Shown: piece by piece, positions 44,641 to 57,299 of the stretch | Layout of the letters: the number at the start of each line of letters is the position of its first letter | How positions within the stretch are numbered: the stretch's first letter is position 1 | Origin: Tragulus kanchil | Lineage: Eukaryota > Chordata > Mammalia > Artiodactyla > Tragulidae | Reading direction: 5' to 3' | Length of the DNA stretch: 64,000 bases | Assembly: GCA_022376925.1 (NCBI GenBank) | Contig: JAIOJX010000032.1 | Location: 117,529,979-117,593,978 of the forward strand | Made by a program: the position numbers and the translations under genes | The notes under the pieces: generated by a model | What the model was told of the DNA's origin: nothing | The model's input: only the letters and a program-made list of their open reading frames with translations | Database searches by the model: none

Positions 44641-44990
44641 ACTGCTGTTTCTCAGTCTCTTTTAACCGTCTCCCGCTCCTCCCGAGCTCTATCCTAGGTC
44701 GTGCCTTCTTCCTCTCTGCCCATGGACCATCTCTACCACCATCAGCCCGATGCTGATGACTTCCAAATCTCCACCCCTGGCGTGGGCCTCTCTTCTGAGA
44801 TCAGGACCCATATATCCAAGAGTCTTCTCTAGACCACCTCCCGGATGTTGGTCAGGTGAGCTGAATTCACACTCCAGCCCCAGATCCTCCAGCAGTCCCA
44901 CCTCAGGGAGCAGCACCTGTCACTCAGTCACTGGACCAGAAACGGGGCATCTTCCCTCCTTCACCCTCACCTAATGAAACCTGTGAATCT
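44641..44990 (-). mobile_element. L2-like LINE fragment, antisense
   Basis: 'gatgctgatgacttccaaat', 'caggacccatatatccaag' and 'agaccacctcccggatgttg' form the familiar antisense text of an old LINE (L2-like by memory). Decayed and non-coding. Confidence 0.5.
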
Positions 44991-45170
44991 TGAAATATAG
45001 ACAGGGACTAGCGATCACCTCAAGGGAGGGAAGCAGGAGTAGCGAGTGGAGAGGAGGGCAGGGGAGGAGATGGGAAAGCGAGACAGAGACCTTCTGATTT
45101 GGGGGGCTTCAGTTCATAGAAAATCTCTCATGTAAAGTCATCAGAAACACCCCTTAAGTCTTAATCTGTG

Positions 45171-45357
45171 GGACTTCCCTGTAGTTTATTGGCTAGGACT
45201 TTGAACTCCCAATGTAGGAGACTTAAGCTCAAGCCCTGGTCTGGGAACTAGATCCCACATGCCGAACTAAAAATCCCACAGGTCTAAACTAAAACTATTT
45301 GCCTGCCACAACTGAGACCCAGCATATCCAAATGCATAAATAAAATACTTCAAAAAA
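45171..45357 (+). mobile_element. tRNA-derived ruminant SINE
   Basis: Begins 'gggacttccctgtagtttat', then 'gctcaagccctggtctggga', 'actagatcccacatgccga' and a tail 'aaataaaatacttcaaaaaa'. Confidence 0.8.
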
Positions 45358-45392
45358 GATCTCCACCAGTGACTGTGGCTTCTCATACACTA

Positions 45393-45505
45393 GGCGTGCT
45401 AAGTCACTTCAGTTGTGTCTGACGCTTTGAGACCCACTGGACTGCCACCTGCCAGGCTCCCCTGTCCATGGGATTCTCCAGGAAAGAATGCTGGCGTGGA
45501 TTTCT
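45393..45505 (-). mobile_element. Bov-A SINE fragment
   Basis: 'gctaagtcacttcagttgtg', 'ctgccaggctcccctgtcc' and 'gggattctccaggaaagaat' is the 3' half of Bov-A in reverse. It stops without the head. Confidence 0.8.
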
Positions 45506-45527
45506 GTGACAGCTCAGTTCCCTCTGT

Positions 45528-47735
45528 CCAGCACTGCCTGCTCTGTGAACTGGATCCTTGGAAAGCCCTGTGGGCCAGGGGCCTTACCTTCCTGTGGCTG
45601 AAGTCAGCAGACTCACTCACTGCTGTTCCAACTAGGCTCTTGCTTCAACCCCCCAGGGACGCGGGGTTCTCAGACACTCAAACCATTGGTCTCCAGCACC
45701 CTGCTCACCCATCTTTTGGAGCCACGTGAGGTCAGGTGAGGCGAGGCGTGAGATTGGCTGCAAGCAGCCCGCCCAGACCTCAGCATGCCCAGCACCTGGG
45801 ACTGGACGCGAGGCTGAGATAAAGGAACCAGAGGCCCAGGCCCTGGGGCCACACAGACAAGAGCCTCAGGTGCCTGGGCCTGGGCCTGCACGAGAGCTGT
45901 GGGAGGAGAGGAGCCAAGGCTGCGTCCAGGCTGCCAGACTCTGAGCTCGGGGTCCGTGTGGACTTGACCTGCTGCCCTGCTCCTGGGCCTGGCGGGGAGG
46001 GATGTCCTTGTGCTCATCTGTGAAGGCCAGAGTGCTACCACGTGGTGGGTCTGTGTCTGCCGGCTCCGGCCCCAGGGGGCAGGCTGAGGGGAGAGGCAGA
46101 TGGCAGCTCTCCTCACTGTTCACCCTTTGTCCAGGTCCTGGGCCCACTGGACGCTCCGCTGAAACTCATGACGTAAATGCAGCTCTTAGTCATCTCTTAG
46201 TTGGTCTAAATCAGATTAAGTTCAGTTTGAGTCCCTACCCACCAGATTCGTGAGAATTCTATACCACTCACAGATCTCCTTCACCTCCCTCTAGTGGTCC
46301 AAGCATGCCAGGGGCTCACACAGCCCCAAAGATGCCCAGTTTGTGGTCCTCTTTGCAGAGAAAGGCTGAGGTCTATTTCAGGCTGGTGCTGCTGTTGCAG
46401 ATTGCAGCCGTTCATGCTGTGGGGCTCCCACTATTTGTCTCCCACCTTCAGGACCCCTCCCTCACCTCTGGCTATTTATGGGGGTCCCTCCCAAAGATCC
46501 TCAAAGTTGTAGCCCTTAGTCCTTAGTATTTGCAGTCACACACAGTCATTTTCCTGGGGGTGGGGGGTGCATGCCAAAGTGGGATGGGGAACGGCTGTCC
46601 TCCTGGCCCCCTCTTCCCTGGGGAGGCTCTTTGCTTCCCCAGCACTGCCTGCTCTGTGAACTGGATCCTTGAAAGCCCTGTGGGCCAGGGGCCTTACCTC
46701 CTGTGGCTGAAGTCAGCAGACTCACTCACTGCTGTTCCAACTAGGCTCTTGCTTCAACCCCCCAGGGACGCGGGGTTCTCAGACACTCAAACCATTGGTC
46801 TCCAGCACCCTGCTCACCCATCTTTTGGAGCCACGTGAGGTCAGGTGAGGCGAGGCGTGAGATTGGCTGCAAGCAGCCCGCCCAGACCTCAGCATGCCCA
46901 GCACCTGGGACTGGACGCGAGGCTGAGATAAAGGAACCAGAGGCCCAGGCCCTGGGGCCACACAGACAAGAGCCTCAGGTGCCTGGGCCTGGGCCTGCAC
47001 GAGAGCTGTGGGAGGAGAGGAGCCAAGGCTGCGTCCAGGCTGCCAGACTCTGAGCTCGGGGTCCGTGTGGACTTGACCTGCTGCCCTGCTCCTGGGCCTG
47101 GCGGGGAGGGATGTCCTTGTGCTCATCTGTGAAGGCCAGAGTGCTACCACGTGGTGGGTCTGTGTCTGCCGGCTCCGGCCCCAGGGGGCAGGCTGAGGGG
47201 AGAGGCAGATGGCAGCTCTCCTCACTGTTCACCCTTTGTCCAGGTCCTGGGCCCACTGGACGCTCCGCTGAAACTCATGACGTAAATGCAGCTCTTAGTC
47301 ATCTCTTAGTTGGTCTAAATCAGATTAAGTTCAGTTTGAGTCCCTACCCACCAGATTCGTGAGAATTCTATACCACTCACAGATCTCCTTCACCTCCCTC
47401 TAGTGGTCCAAGCATGCCAGGGGCTCACACAGCCCCAAAGATGCCCAGTTTGTGGTCCTCTTTGCAGAGAAAGGCTGAGGTCTATTTCAGGCTGGTGCTG
47501 CTGTTGCAGATTGCAGCCGTTCATGCTGTGGGGCTCCCACTATTTGTCTCCCACCTTCAGGACCCCTCCCTCACCTCTGGCTATTTATGGGGGTCCCTCC
47601 CAAAGATCCTCAAAGTTGTAGCCCTTAGTCCTTAGTATTTGCAGTCACACACAGTCATTTTCCTGGGGGTGGGGGGTGCATGCCAAAGTGGGATGGGGAA
47701 CGGCTGTCCTCCTGGCCCCCTCTTCCCTGGGGGAG
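45528..47735. repeat. Tandem direct repeat pair, offset 1109-1111 (likely assembly duplication)
   Basis: 45528-46625 matches 46639-47735 with single-base indels near the left ends ('ccttggaaag' against 'ccttgaaag') and near the right ends ('tggggag' against 'tgggggag'). The 13-base junction matches neither copy. Confidence 0.92.
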
Positions 47736-47992
47736 AAACCAACTCCCTAAGACACGGTGGTGTCCTTCCTCTCAGCTTGTCAGAAAAAAACTCAGACGCC
47801 AGCACCGCCAAACTGTCTGTGTACCATCTCAGGTGTTGAGTGGGAGGAAAAAGGCTCTGGCCTTGGAACGCAAAAGCCTGGCTAATGCCTTTCACTCTTG
47901 CCTGGTGAGTCACTCTGCAGGGGGGTGGGGGGAGCGGGTGTGTGTGTGTGTGTGTGTGTGTGTGTCTCAATAGAACACTCTGCTGATGACTT

Positions 47993-48030
<38 letters not shown>

Positions 48031-48465
48031 AGACAGAAGTTAATGTCTCAATAGAACACTCTGCTGATGACTTCTCCTCAAGCTCTGAGAAAATAGAGGT
48101 AACGAGGGAGGACATCCCACCCCCGACTATCAAGTCCATAAACCCACCCCATCTCTCCTTTCTCCCTCCCGAGGTGCCCCCCACAGTGGCAGGGGCTGAC
48201 CCCCCTGTGGCCCCTTCACTGCATCAGTCCCATTGACTCTCCGTCATGCTCAAAGTCTCCCGCATCTTAAAAACTCCCCTTCCTTGACCCCACTGGACCC
48301 GCCAGAGTGGGAGGCAGAGTGTTTCTCTGTTCTTCTTCATGGCAAACCCAAGAGCTGTTCACACAGGGAGCCTCCAGTCTCCCGTCTCCTGTGCACGCTC
48401 AGCCCACTGTGATGTGCTTTTCGGGACCAGCACTCTGCTGAAATTGCTCTTGACATGACTACTGG
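47736..48465. other. Upstream flank around the GT repeats
   Basis: Apart from the GT structure nothing is recognised. Repeated at about 48857-49590. Confidence 0.35.
47936..48076. repeat. Two (GT)n runs with an internal 32-base direct repeat
   Basis: (GT)n at about 47938-47964 and 47997-48026. After each run comes 'gtctcaatagaacactctgc' continuing to 'gatgacttctc' (47962 and 48043). This small duplication is present in both long copies (again at about 49059-49200), so it predates the ~1.1 kb duplication. The left GT run is about four bases longer in the second long copy. Confidence 0.85.
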
Positions 48466-49056
48466 GCTTCCCAGGTGGCACTAGCGGTAAAGACCTGCCT
48501 GCTAATGCAGATGAAACAGACATGGGTTCAATCCCTAGGTAGGGAAGATTTCACTGGAGGAGGGCACCACTCCAGTATTTTTGCCTAGAGAAAGGCTGAG
48601 GTCTATTTCAGGCTGGTGCTGCTGTTGCAGATTGCAGCCGTTCATGCTGTGGGGCTCCCACTATTTGTCTCCCACCTTCAGGACCCCTCCCTCACCTCTG
48701 GCTATTTATGGGGGTCCCTCCCAAAGATCCTCAAAGTTGTAGCCCTTAGTCCTTAGTATTTGCAGTCACACACAGTCATTTTCCTGGGGGTGGGGGGTGC
48801 ATGCCAAAGTGGGATGGGGAACGGCTGTCCTCCTGGCCCCCTCTTCCCTGGGGGAGAAACCAACTCCCTAAGACACGGTGGTGTCCTTCCTCTCAGCTTG
48901 TCAGAAAAAAACTCAGACGCCAGCACCGCCAAACTGTCTGTGTACCATCTCAGGTGTTGAGTGGGAGGAAAAAGGCTCTGGCCTTGGAACGCAAAAGCCT
49001 GGCTAATGCCTTTCACTCTTGCCTGGTGAGTCACTCTGCAGGGGGGTGGGGGGAGC

Positions 49057-49093
<37 letters not shown>

Positions 49094-49119
49094 TCAATAG
49101 AACACTCTGCTGATGACTT

Positions 49120-49157
<38 letters not shown>

Positions 49158-49591
49158 AGACAGAAGTTAATGTCTCAATAGAACACTCTGCTGATGACTT
49201 CTCCTCAAGCTCTGAGAAAATAGAGGTAACGAGGGAGGACATCCCACCCCCGACTATCAAGTCCATAAACCCACCCCATCTCTCCTTTCTCCCTCCCGAG
49301 GTGCCCCCCACAGTGGCAGGGGCTGACCCCCCTGTGGCCCCTTCACTGCATCAGTCCCATTGACTCTCCGTCATGCTCAAAGTCTCCCGCATCTTAAAAA
49401 CTCCCCTTCCTTGACCCCACTGGACCCGCCAGAGTGGGAGAGGCAGAGTGTTTCTCTGTTCTTCTTCATGGCAAACCCAAGAGCTGTTCACACAGGGAGC
49501 CTCCAGTCTCCCGTCTCCTGTGCACGCTCAGCCCACTGTGATGTGCTTTTCGGGACCAGCACTCTGCTGAAATTGCTCTTGACATGACTAT

Positions 49592-49815
49592 TGGGCTTCC
49601 CAGGTGGCACTAGCGGTAAAGACCTGCCTGCTAATGCAGATGAAACAGACATGGGTTCAATCCCTAGGTAGGGAAGATTTCACTGGAGGAGGGCACGGCA
49701 ACCCACTCCAGTATTTTTGCCTAGAGAATCCATGGACAGAGGAGCCTAGGAGGCTATGGTCCATAGTGTCACAAATAGTTGGATACGACTGAAGTGATTT
49801 AGCACACATGCATGA
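49592..49815 (+). mobile_element. Bov-A/Bov-tA SINE
   Basis: 'gggcttcccaggtggcacta', 'gcctgctaatgcagatgaaa', 'ggttcaatccctaggtaggg', 'ccactccagtatttttgcct' and 'ttggatacgactgaagtgat'. A truncated copy is at 48471-48586 and a full copy at 50694-50917, both from the tandem duplications. Confidence 0.85.
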
Positions 49816-50693
49816 TGACTATTCTTCTGCCTTTTGCTCGATCCAATGGCCATGCCTGTTTGCAGCTTAGTGGACTTCTCAGTGGCCCTTTCCACTTCCT
49901 GCCGTCCACCTGGATCCCTTCAGTGCCAGCACACACAGACTGGATCTGACCTTCTCGTCATCTCCCCGTCTGCAGGCTGTTGGGCCCCCGTTCTTATCCT
50001 CACACATGGGGCCTCCTCTCATTCCTCACCGTACCTCTGCTGCTCCCACCTCACTCAGGGGAGCTGGAGATGAGATCACTGTCGACTCTCCTCAGACCTC
50101 TCCACTGTGGACCCGGGTTCTAATGCATCTGCTCTCTCCTGCCTTCACTTTTTCTTCTTGTCCCGCCTGGGTGCCAAGGCCTAACGTTTTAATTACACTC
50201 TTGTCAATCCCCCAAGCCCCTTGGCCTCTCTGCCTTTTGATGGTATCTGTCTGGCAAAGCCCCAGCTCCGGATGCGCCCTCCTGTCTGCCTTCCTGTGCT
50301 GTGCTCAAGCAGCCAAGTTGCTCCACAGGTCAGAGTGATGTTCCCATAAATCATAGCCGCTGACGGCACGTGGGCCCTCGACACCTTTCTCCTGGCAGCT
50401 TGGAATCTCCCTCTCTGAAATGGCTATTTTCAACCTTCGCCATTCTCTTTAAGCCTCGGACCAGCCCATTTCCTCCTTGCTGGCAGATGTGACCTGGCCT
50501 GCTCCTTTATAGGATTAAAGTCACAGACAGGATCCACCCTTAACTAGTTTCCTACTAGCCTAGTCTCCCTTCACCTGCCCCCTCTCCTGCTGCTTCAGAG
50601 TAAACCCTCCTCCCGTCTCCTGTGCACGCTCAGCCCACTGTGATGTGCTTTTCGGGACCAGCACTCTGCTGAAATTGCTCTTGACATGACTAC

Positions 50694-50917
50694 TGGGCTT
50701 CCCAGGTGGCACTAGCGGTAAAGACCTGCCTGCTAATGCAGATGAAACAGACATGGGTTCAATCCCTAGGTAGGGAAGATTTCACTGGAGGAGGGCACGG
50801 CAACCCACTCCAGTATTTTTGCCTAGAGAATCCATGGACAGAGGAGCCTAGGAGGCTATGGTCCATAGTGTCACAAATAGTTGGATACGACTGAAGTGAT
50901 TTAGCACACATGCATGA
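50694..50917 (+). mobile_element. Bov-A/Bov-tA SINE, copy from the tandem duplication
   Basis: Identical to 49592-49815 at offset 1102. Confidence 0.85.
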
Positions 50918-51336
50918 TGACTATTCTTCTGCCTTTTGCTCGATCCAATGGCCATGCCTGTTTGCAGCTTAGTGGACTTCTCAGTGGCCCTTTCCACTTC
51001 CTGCCGTCCACCTGGATCCCTTCAGTGCCAGCACACACAGACTGGATCTGACCTTCTCGTCATCTCCCCGTCTGCAGGCTGTTGGGCCCCCGTTCTTATC
51101 CTCACACATGGGGCCTCCTCTCATTCCTCACCGTACCTCTGCTGCTCCCACCTCACTCAGGGGAGCTGGAGATGAGATCACTGTCGACTCTCCTCAGACC
51201 TCTCCACTGTGGACCCGGGTTCTAATGCATCTGCTCTCTCCTGCCTTCACTTTTTCTTCTTGTCCCGCCTGGGTGCCAAGGCCTAACGTTTTAATTACAC
51301 TCTTGTCAATCCCCCAAGCCCCTTGGCCTCTCTGCC

Positions 51337-53470
51337 TTTTGATGGTATCTGTCTGGCAAAGCCCCAGCTCCGGATGCGCCCTCCTGTCTGCCTTCCTGTG
51401 CTGTGCTCAAGCAGCCAAGTTGCTCCACAGGTCAGAGTGATGTTCCCATAAATCATAGCCGCTGACGGCACGTGGGCCCTCGACACCTTTCTCCTGGCAG
51501 CTTGGAATCTCCCTCTCTGAAATGGCTATTTTCAACCTTCGCCATTCTCTTTAAGCCTCGGACCAGCCCATTTCCTCCTTGCTGGCAGATGTGACCTGGC
51601 CTGCTCCTTTATAGGATTAAAGTCACAGACAGGATCCACCCTTAACTAGTTTCCTACTAGCCTAGTCTCCCTTCACCTGCCCCCTCTCCTGCTGCTTCAG
51701 AGGAAACCCCTCCTCCCATCTCAGGCCAGGGCTTGATGCCCAAGCCCTCCTGCTCTATCTGCTACCCCCTCCCTCTCTCAGCTCTCTATCCACCCACCAC
51801 CACCACTACCTGGATCCTTTCCACCCACCTGGCCCTACAACCTTAACCCTGGCTCCCTTCCCATCCTTGCCCATTGAGCATTCCTATATGCCCCACCATT
51901 TGGTCAAATATTGCTTTCACCTCCCCCAGCTCCCCAGAGCATAATGTTTGAACTAGATGGGCATTCCCCCCGACCCCCAGCATTCATCTCAGTAGTCCCC
52001 TTGATTACTAAACTCCTAAAACGTTAGCTTTTTTGACTCCCTCGACATCGTACTCTGCTGGTTTGTCTCTCAGCTCCTTGGTCTGCTTCTCGGCCTTCTT
52101 GGCAGGGTCACCCTCCTCCCCTAAAGGCTCTTGTTCCTCAAGCTCTTTCCTAAGCCTTTCTCCCTCTCACTGTGGACCCTCCCTGGTGATCTCATCCATG
52201 CTACAGCTTCGATTACCATTCATCTGGCTGATGATTCACACCTTTATGTATCCAGCCTGGAGAACTTCCTGTCATAAGCTCTGGACCAGGAGGAGCCTAG
52301 CCAACAGCCTCATCGTCTCCACTTCCATCTCTCAGAGGACCTCGACTCCGACATGTCTGAGACCGAACATGTGGTTCTTACTCTCTTGGGGTCTCTGCAT
52401 CCCAAGCTCCGTTTTGATGGTATCTGTCTGGCAAAGCCCCAGCTCCGGATGCGCTCCTGTCTGCCTTCCTGTGCTGTGCTCAAGCAGCCAAGTTGCTCCA
52501 CAGGTCAGAGTGATGTTCCCATAAATCATAGCCGCTGACGGCACGTGGGCCCTCGACACCTTTCTCCTGGCAGCTTGGAATCTCCCTCTCTGAAATGGCT
52601 ATTTTCAACCTTCGCCATTCTCTTTAAGCCTCGGACCAGCCCATTTCCTCCTTGCTGGCAGATGTGACCTGGCCTGCTCCTTTATAGGATTAAAGTCACA
52701 GACAGGATCCACCCTTAACTAGTTTCCTACTAGCCTAGTCTCCCTTCACCTGCCCCCTCTCCTGCTGCTTCAGAGGAAACCCCTCCTCCCATCTCAGGCC
52801 AGGGCTTGATGCCCAAGCCCTCCTGCTCTATCTGCTACCCCCTCCCTCTCTCAGCTCTCTATCCACCCACCACCACCACTACCTGGATCCTTTCCACCCA
52901 CCTGGCCCTACAACCTTAACCCTGGCTCCCTTCCCATCCTTGCCCATTGAGCATTCCTATATGCCCCACCATTTGGTCAAATATTGCTTTCACCTCCCCC
53001 AGCTCCCCAGAGCATAATGTTTGAACTAGATGGGCATTCCCCCGACCCCCAGCATTCATCTCAGTAGTCCCCTTGATTACTAAACTCCTAAAACGTTAGC
53101 TTTTTTGACTCCCTCGACATCGTACTCTGCTGGTTTGTCTCTCAGCTCCTTGGTCTGCTTCTCGGCCTTCTTGGCAGGGTCACCCTCCTCCCCTAAAGGC
53201 TCTTGTTCCTCAAGCTCTTTCCTAAGCCTTTCTCCCTCTCACTGTGGACCCTCCCTGGTGATCTCATCCATGCTACAGCTTCGATTACCATTCATCTGGC
53301 TGATGATTCACACCTTTATGTATCCAACCTGGAGAACTTCCTGTCATAAGCTCTGGACCAGGAGGAGCCTAGCCAACAGCCTCATCGTCTCCACTTCCAT
53401 CTCTCAGAGGACCTCGACTCCGACATGTCTGAGACCGAACATGTGGTTCTTACTCTCTTGGGGGTCTCTG
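51337..53470. repeat. Tandem direct repeat pair, offset 1073-1075 (likely assembly duplication)
   Basis: 51337-52397 matches 52412-53470 apart from small indels ('gatgcgccctcctg' against 'gatgcgctcctg') and a g/a change near 52257/53326. The 14-base junction is in neither copy. Confidence 0.92.
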
Positions 53471-53911
53471 TCTTGGTAAATGGCACCACTGTCCACCTAA
53501 TAGGCCAGCCAGAATCCTAGGAACCATCACCGAATCCTGTTATTTTCACCTTCAAACCATCTCTCTAATTTCCCCCATTCTCTTCATCTCTCTCGATACT
53601 TGACTGGTCCAAGCTACCTCTGATCTGGACTCCTACAGGGGCTCCTAACAGATCTCAGTGCATCTGCCCTGCCCTGCTCCAGTCTCATCACATCACTCAC
53701 TCTGCTCTTAAAACCTTCTAATGACTTCCTATTGCTCCTGGGATAAAGAGCCAACTCCTTAACAAATACTAAGCGTCCTCCCTCTGCCTGCCTCCCAGCA
53801 TCATCCAGCATCGCGCTCCCGGCTGCTCAGTGCCCTCCAGCTGCACTGACTTCCTTTCAGTTCCTTAAACACACATGTGTCCCCACCTGCCCCAACCACC
53901 AGGCCTTTGCA

Positions 53912-54137
53912 CGTTCTTTTTTTAGAAAAATATATATTTATTTGGCTGCACCAGATCTTTGTTGCAACACACAGGATCTTAAATCTTCCTTGTGGCATGC
54001 GAGGTCTTTAGCTGAGGTGTGTGAATTCTTAGTTGCGGCAGATGGGATCTAATTGCCCGGTCAGGGATTGCCCAGGCCTCCTGCATCAGGAGTGTGGAGT
54101 GCAGTCTTAGCCACTAAACCACCAGAGAAGTCCCTGC
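53912..54137 (-). mobile_element. tRNA-derived ruminant SINE
   Basis: Reversed tail 'ttttttagaaaaatatatat', body 'ttggctgcaccagatctttg', and head at about 54137 reading on the minus strand 'gggacttctctggtggttta'. The flanks carry 'cctttgcacgttctt' and 'cctgcacattctt', a decayed target-site duplication inside the L2-like sequence. Confidence 0.85.
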
Positions 54138-54281
54138 ACATTCTTTCTAGAAGACTTTTCTACTTCATCACTACACCTTTTAGTTCATTCTTGACTTTTG
54201 TTGCAAGCGTCATTTCCTTGGGCAGCCTTTCCTGCTGTAGGGTAGGGTAGGATTGTTTGCTAGACATTCTTACGGTGTCCT

Positions 54282-56648
54282 GTTTTGTCCATGTATAATT
54301 ATGCATACATATATCTCTGGGCCCCTCACCTAGTGTGCAAGGTGAGTGGAGTCCATGGGTTGGCAAGGGCGGGGGTGTTCCAGGCCACATCGGTATTGGG
54401 ATTTCTAAGTGTAGTGGGGGCTTCTGGCCAAGGCTTTGGATCTGCATGGGTGTATATCACAGACACCTCCAGGTTTCCAAAGTTCCCCAAAGCCGCCAGT
54501 GCCACCAGATGCCCCAGGCTGAACTGGCTCTGCTCCGGACAGACCAGTGCAAGGGCAGGCCGGCCTTTGGAGACATACAGACCTGGTCTGAATTATGCCT
54601 GTGGCACTTACTAGGCCTGATCTTGGACAAATGACTAGCCATCTGATCTTAGACAAATTCCTTCTCTTGTCTAAGCCTCACTTTTTTCTTCTGTAAAAAG
54701 GGGATACGGCCTATTTTGCAGCATTGTATAAATGACAAAATTGTGTTTGTAAAGAGCTTCGTCTGAGCTTCACATCACAGGTTCTTGAAAATAGAAGCTA
54801 CTTGATGATTATTAGACTTAGCATAATCAAGCCTCTAAGAGCATTGGTTTGGAGGACCATTTGGAAGCTAATCCCACTGGGTCCCCTATCCCAGTAATCC
54901 TCAGCTACTGTCTGAATGAGAGCCAGCTTCATCATCCATCAGGCTCCTTTTGCACTTCCTCTCTCCTGATCCGACCTCCCACTGCTGCCTTCCCCTGCAG
55001 CCCTCTGGACACCCTCAGCCTCTTCAGAAGTCCTTCTTCCGATTCCTGCCGCACTGAGGACTTGGCAACCGTCTCCAGGGAAGCTGCCATTCTCCACAAG
55101 TGCAGACTAAGGAGGCAGGGGGAAAAATCTTCCCCCTCACGAAAGCCACTCCCAAATCATTATTCCTTCAGCCTCATGAAAAAAATTCCAGCTCATTTAA
55201 GACTCATGCCATCTGGCTCTTGAAGTTCATCTATTCAACCAAGATTTATTGAGTGCTTTTTCCTCTTTCTCTACTATACCTTCTTTCTTAAAAGGCTTAG
55301 GTGATATTAAAAACATGTATGGGACTTCCCTGGTGGTCCAGTGGCTAAGAATTCACCTGCCAGTGCAGGGTACTCTGGTTCAATCCCTGGTCTGGGAAGA
55401 TCCCACATACTGAGGAACAACTAGGCCTGTGTACCACAATCCCTGCAGCTACTGAAGCCTGCGAAGCAGTTTTGTCCATGTATAATTATGCATACATATC
55501 GGTACCTAGTGTGCAAGGTGAGTGGAGTCCATGGGTTGGCAAGCGGGGTGTTCCAGGCCACATCGGTATTGGGATTTCTAAGTGTAGTGGGGCTTCTGGC
55601 CAAGGCTTTGGATCTGCATGGGTGTATATCACAGACACCTCCAGGTTTCCAAAGTTCCCCAAAGCCGCCAGTGCCACCAGATGCCCCAGGCTGAACTGGC
55701 TCTGCTCCGGACAGACCAGTGCAAGGGCAGGCCGGCCTTTGGAGACATACAGACCTGGTCTGAATTATGCCTGTGGCACTTACTAGGCCTGATCTTGGAC
55801 AAATGACTAGCCATCTGATCTTAGACAAATTCCTTCTCTTGTCTAAGCCTCACTTTTTTCTTCTGTAAAAAGGGGATACGGCCTATTTTGCAGCATTGTA
55901 TAAATGACAAAATTGTGTTTGTAAAGAGCTTCGTCTGAGCTTCACATCACAGGTTCTTGAAAATAGAAGCTACTTGATGATTATTAGACTTAGCATAATC
56001 AAGCCTCTAAGAGCATTGGTTTGGAGGACCATTTGGAAGCTAATCCCACTGGGTCCCCTATCCCAGTAATCCTCAGCTACTGTCTGAATGAGAGCCAGCT
56101 TCATCATCCATCAGGCTCCTTTTGCACTTCCTCTCTCCTGATCCGACCTCCCACTGCTGCCTTCCCCTGCAGCCCTCTGGACACCCTCAGCCTCTTCAGA
56201 AGTCCTTCTTCCGATTCCTGCCGCACTGAGGACTTGGCAACCGTCTCCAGGGAAGCTGCCATTCTCCACAAGTGCAGACTAAGGAGGCAGGGGAAGAATC
56301 TTCCCGCTCACGAAAGCCACTCCCAAATCATTATTCCTTCAGCCTCATGAAAAAAATTCCAGCTCATTTAAGACTCATGCCATCTGGCTCTTGAAGTTCA
56401 TCTATTCAACCAAGATTTATTGAGTGCTTTTTCCTCTTTCTCTACTATACCTTCTTTCTTAAAAGGCTTAGGTGATATTAAAAACATGTATGGGACTTCC
56501 CTGGTGGTCCAGTGGCTAAGAATTCACCTGCCAGTGCAGGGTACTCTGGTTCAATCCCTGGTCTGGGAAGATCCCACATACTGAGGAACAACTAGGCCTG
56601 TGTACCACAACTACTGAGCCCACAAGCTGCAGCTACTGAAGCCTGCGA
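54282..56648. repeat. Tandem direct repeat pair, offset 1172-1187 (likely assembly duplication)
   Basis: 54282-55468 matches 55469-56648. The right copy lacks several short stretches near its start ('tatctctgggcccctcacct' becomes 'tatcggtacct'). The left copy lacks about 20 bases of the SINE near 55438. Indels at both ends fit poor contig-end consensus. Confidence 0.9.
54600..54795 (-). mobile_element. MIR-like SINE, antisense
   Basis: 'gtctaagcctcacttttttc', 'ttctgtaaaaaggggatacg' and 'ttgtgtttgtaaagagcttc' is the usual antisense MIR order. The copy at about 55772-55967 comes from the tandem duplication. Confidence 0.65.
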
Positions 56649-56818
56649 GCCTAGAGCCAGTGCTCCGCAATAAGAGAAACCACTGCAATGAGAGCCCTTG
56701 CACCAAACAAAGAGTAGCCCCCATTTATCACAACTAGAGACAGGCCACGTGCAGCAACAAAGACCTAGTACTGTCAAAAATAAAATAAATCAATAAGCAA
56801 AATAGAAAAAAAAAAAAC
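56492..56818 (+). mobile_element. tRNA-derived ruminant SINE with A-tail
   Basis: 'gggacttccctggtggtcca', 'ttcaatccctggtctgggaa', 'gagccagtgctccgcaataa' and the tail 'aaaataaaataaatcaataa' with A12 at about 56805. The truncated relative at 55321-55468 is the end of the left duplicated copy. Confidence 0.88.
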
Positions 56819-57087
56819 CCATATAAGATGTTTGGTACATAGTAGGAGTCTCTTTATATTCATGAATAAATGAACATATTTAAAAATGTACATAGATGTT
56901 TTCCTCTCCCCAGACCCCCCTTTAGAGGTTTCATCTAACATAAACAGAGGAGCAGAAGTTTCAGTCTTAGGTCTCTCTTGTGCTGTTTGGTTAGAAGCTG
57001 GTGCACCACTTTAAATGTTCTTCTAAGCTCTGTAGGTGATCACATCTCTTAAGCTGGTCACCACGTGGTGCTTGGGATATAGATTAC
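56819..57087. other. Upstream flank
   Basis: AT-rich unique DNA, nothing recognised. Confidence 0.35.
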
Positions 57088-57114
57088 TGAAGAAAACTTC
57101 GCTTCCTCCCCTTG

Positions 57115-57285
57115 AAAATGAAAGTTACTCAGTAATGTCCGACGCCTTGCAATCCATGGCCGAGCCATGGAATTCTCCAGGCAAGAATACTAGAGTGAGT
57201 AGCCTTTATTTTCTCCAGGGGATCTATCCAACCTAGGGACGCAACGTAGGTCTCCCACATTGCGGTGGGAAGTGGTCTTTCACCA
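57115..57285 (-). mobile_element. Bov-A SINE fragment
   Basis: 'aaagttactcagtaatgtcc', 'attctccaggcaagaatact' and 'tctccaggggatctatccaa' is Bov-A in reverse. Repeated at about 58218-58375. Confidence 0.75.
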
Positions 57286-57299
57286 CGGCACCTTTTTCT

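Larger units (their letters stand above)
47466..49726. repeat. Tandem direct repeat pair, offset 1121 or more (likely assembly duplication)
   Basis: 47466-48586 matches 48587-49726. The copies differ in the length of the (GT)n runs and in a 'ggcaac'-type indel near the right end. The left copy cuts a SINE short and jumps back to 'agagaaaggctgag'. Confidence 0.92.
49508..51702. repeat. Tandem direct repeat pair, offset 1102 (likely assembly duplication)
   Basis: 49508-50600 equals 50610-51702. The joint 'cttcagag|taaaccctc' replaces the true continuation 'cttcagaggaaacccctcc' seen at 51695. Confidence 0.92.
49830..53905 (-). mobile_element. L2-like LINE sequence, antisense, duplicated
   Basis: A pyrimidine-rich series of LINE-like phrases in antisense: 'gtgatctcatccatgctaca', 'gatgattcacacctttatgt', 'aaatggcaccactgtccacc', 'ctcactctgctcttaaaacc', 'gggataaagagccaactcct', 'ccaaccaccaggcctttgca'. 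No open frame survives. The span is inflated by two tandem duplications. Confidence 0.5.

Noticed and set aside
48000..48236. Frames sharing a SIEHSADDFS phrase on the plus strand
   Set aside because: The phrase is the translation of the locally duplicated 32-mer next to GT repeats, with no protein family behind it.
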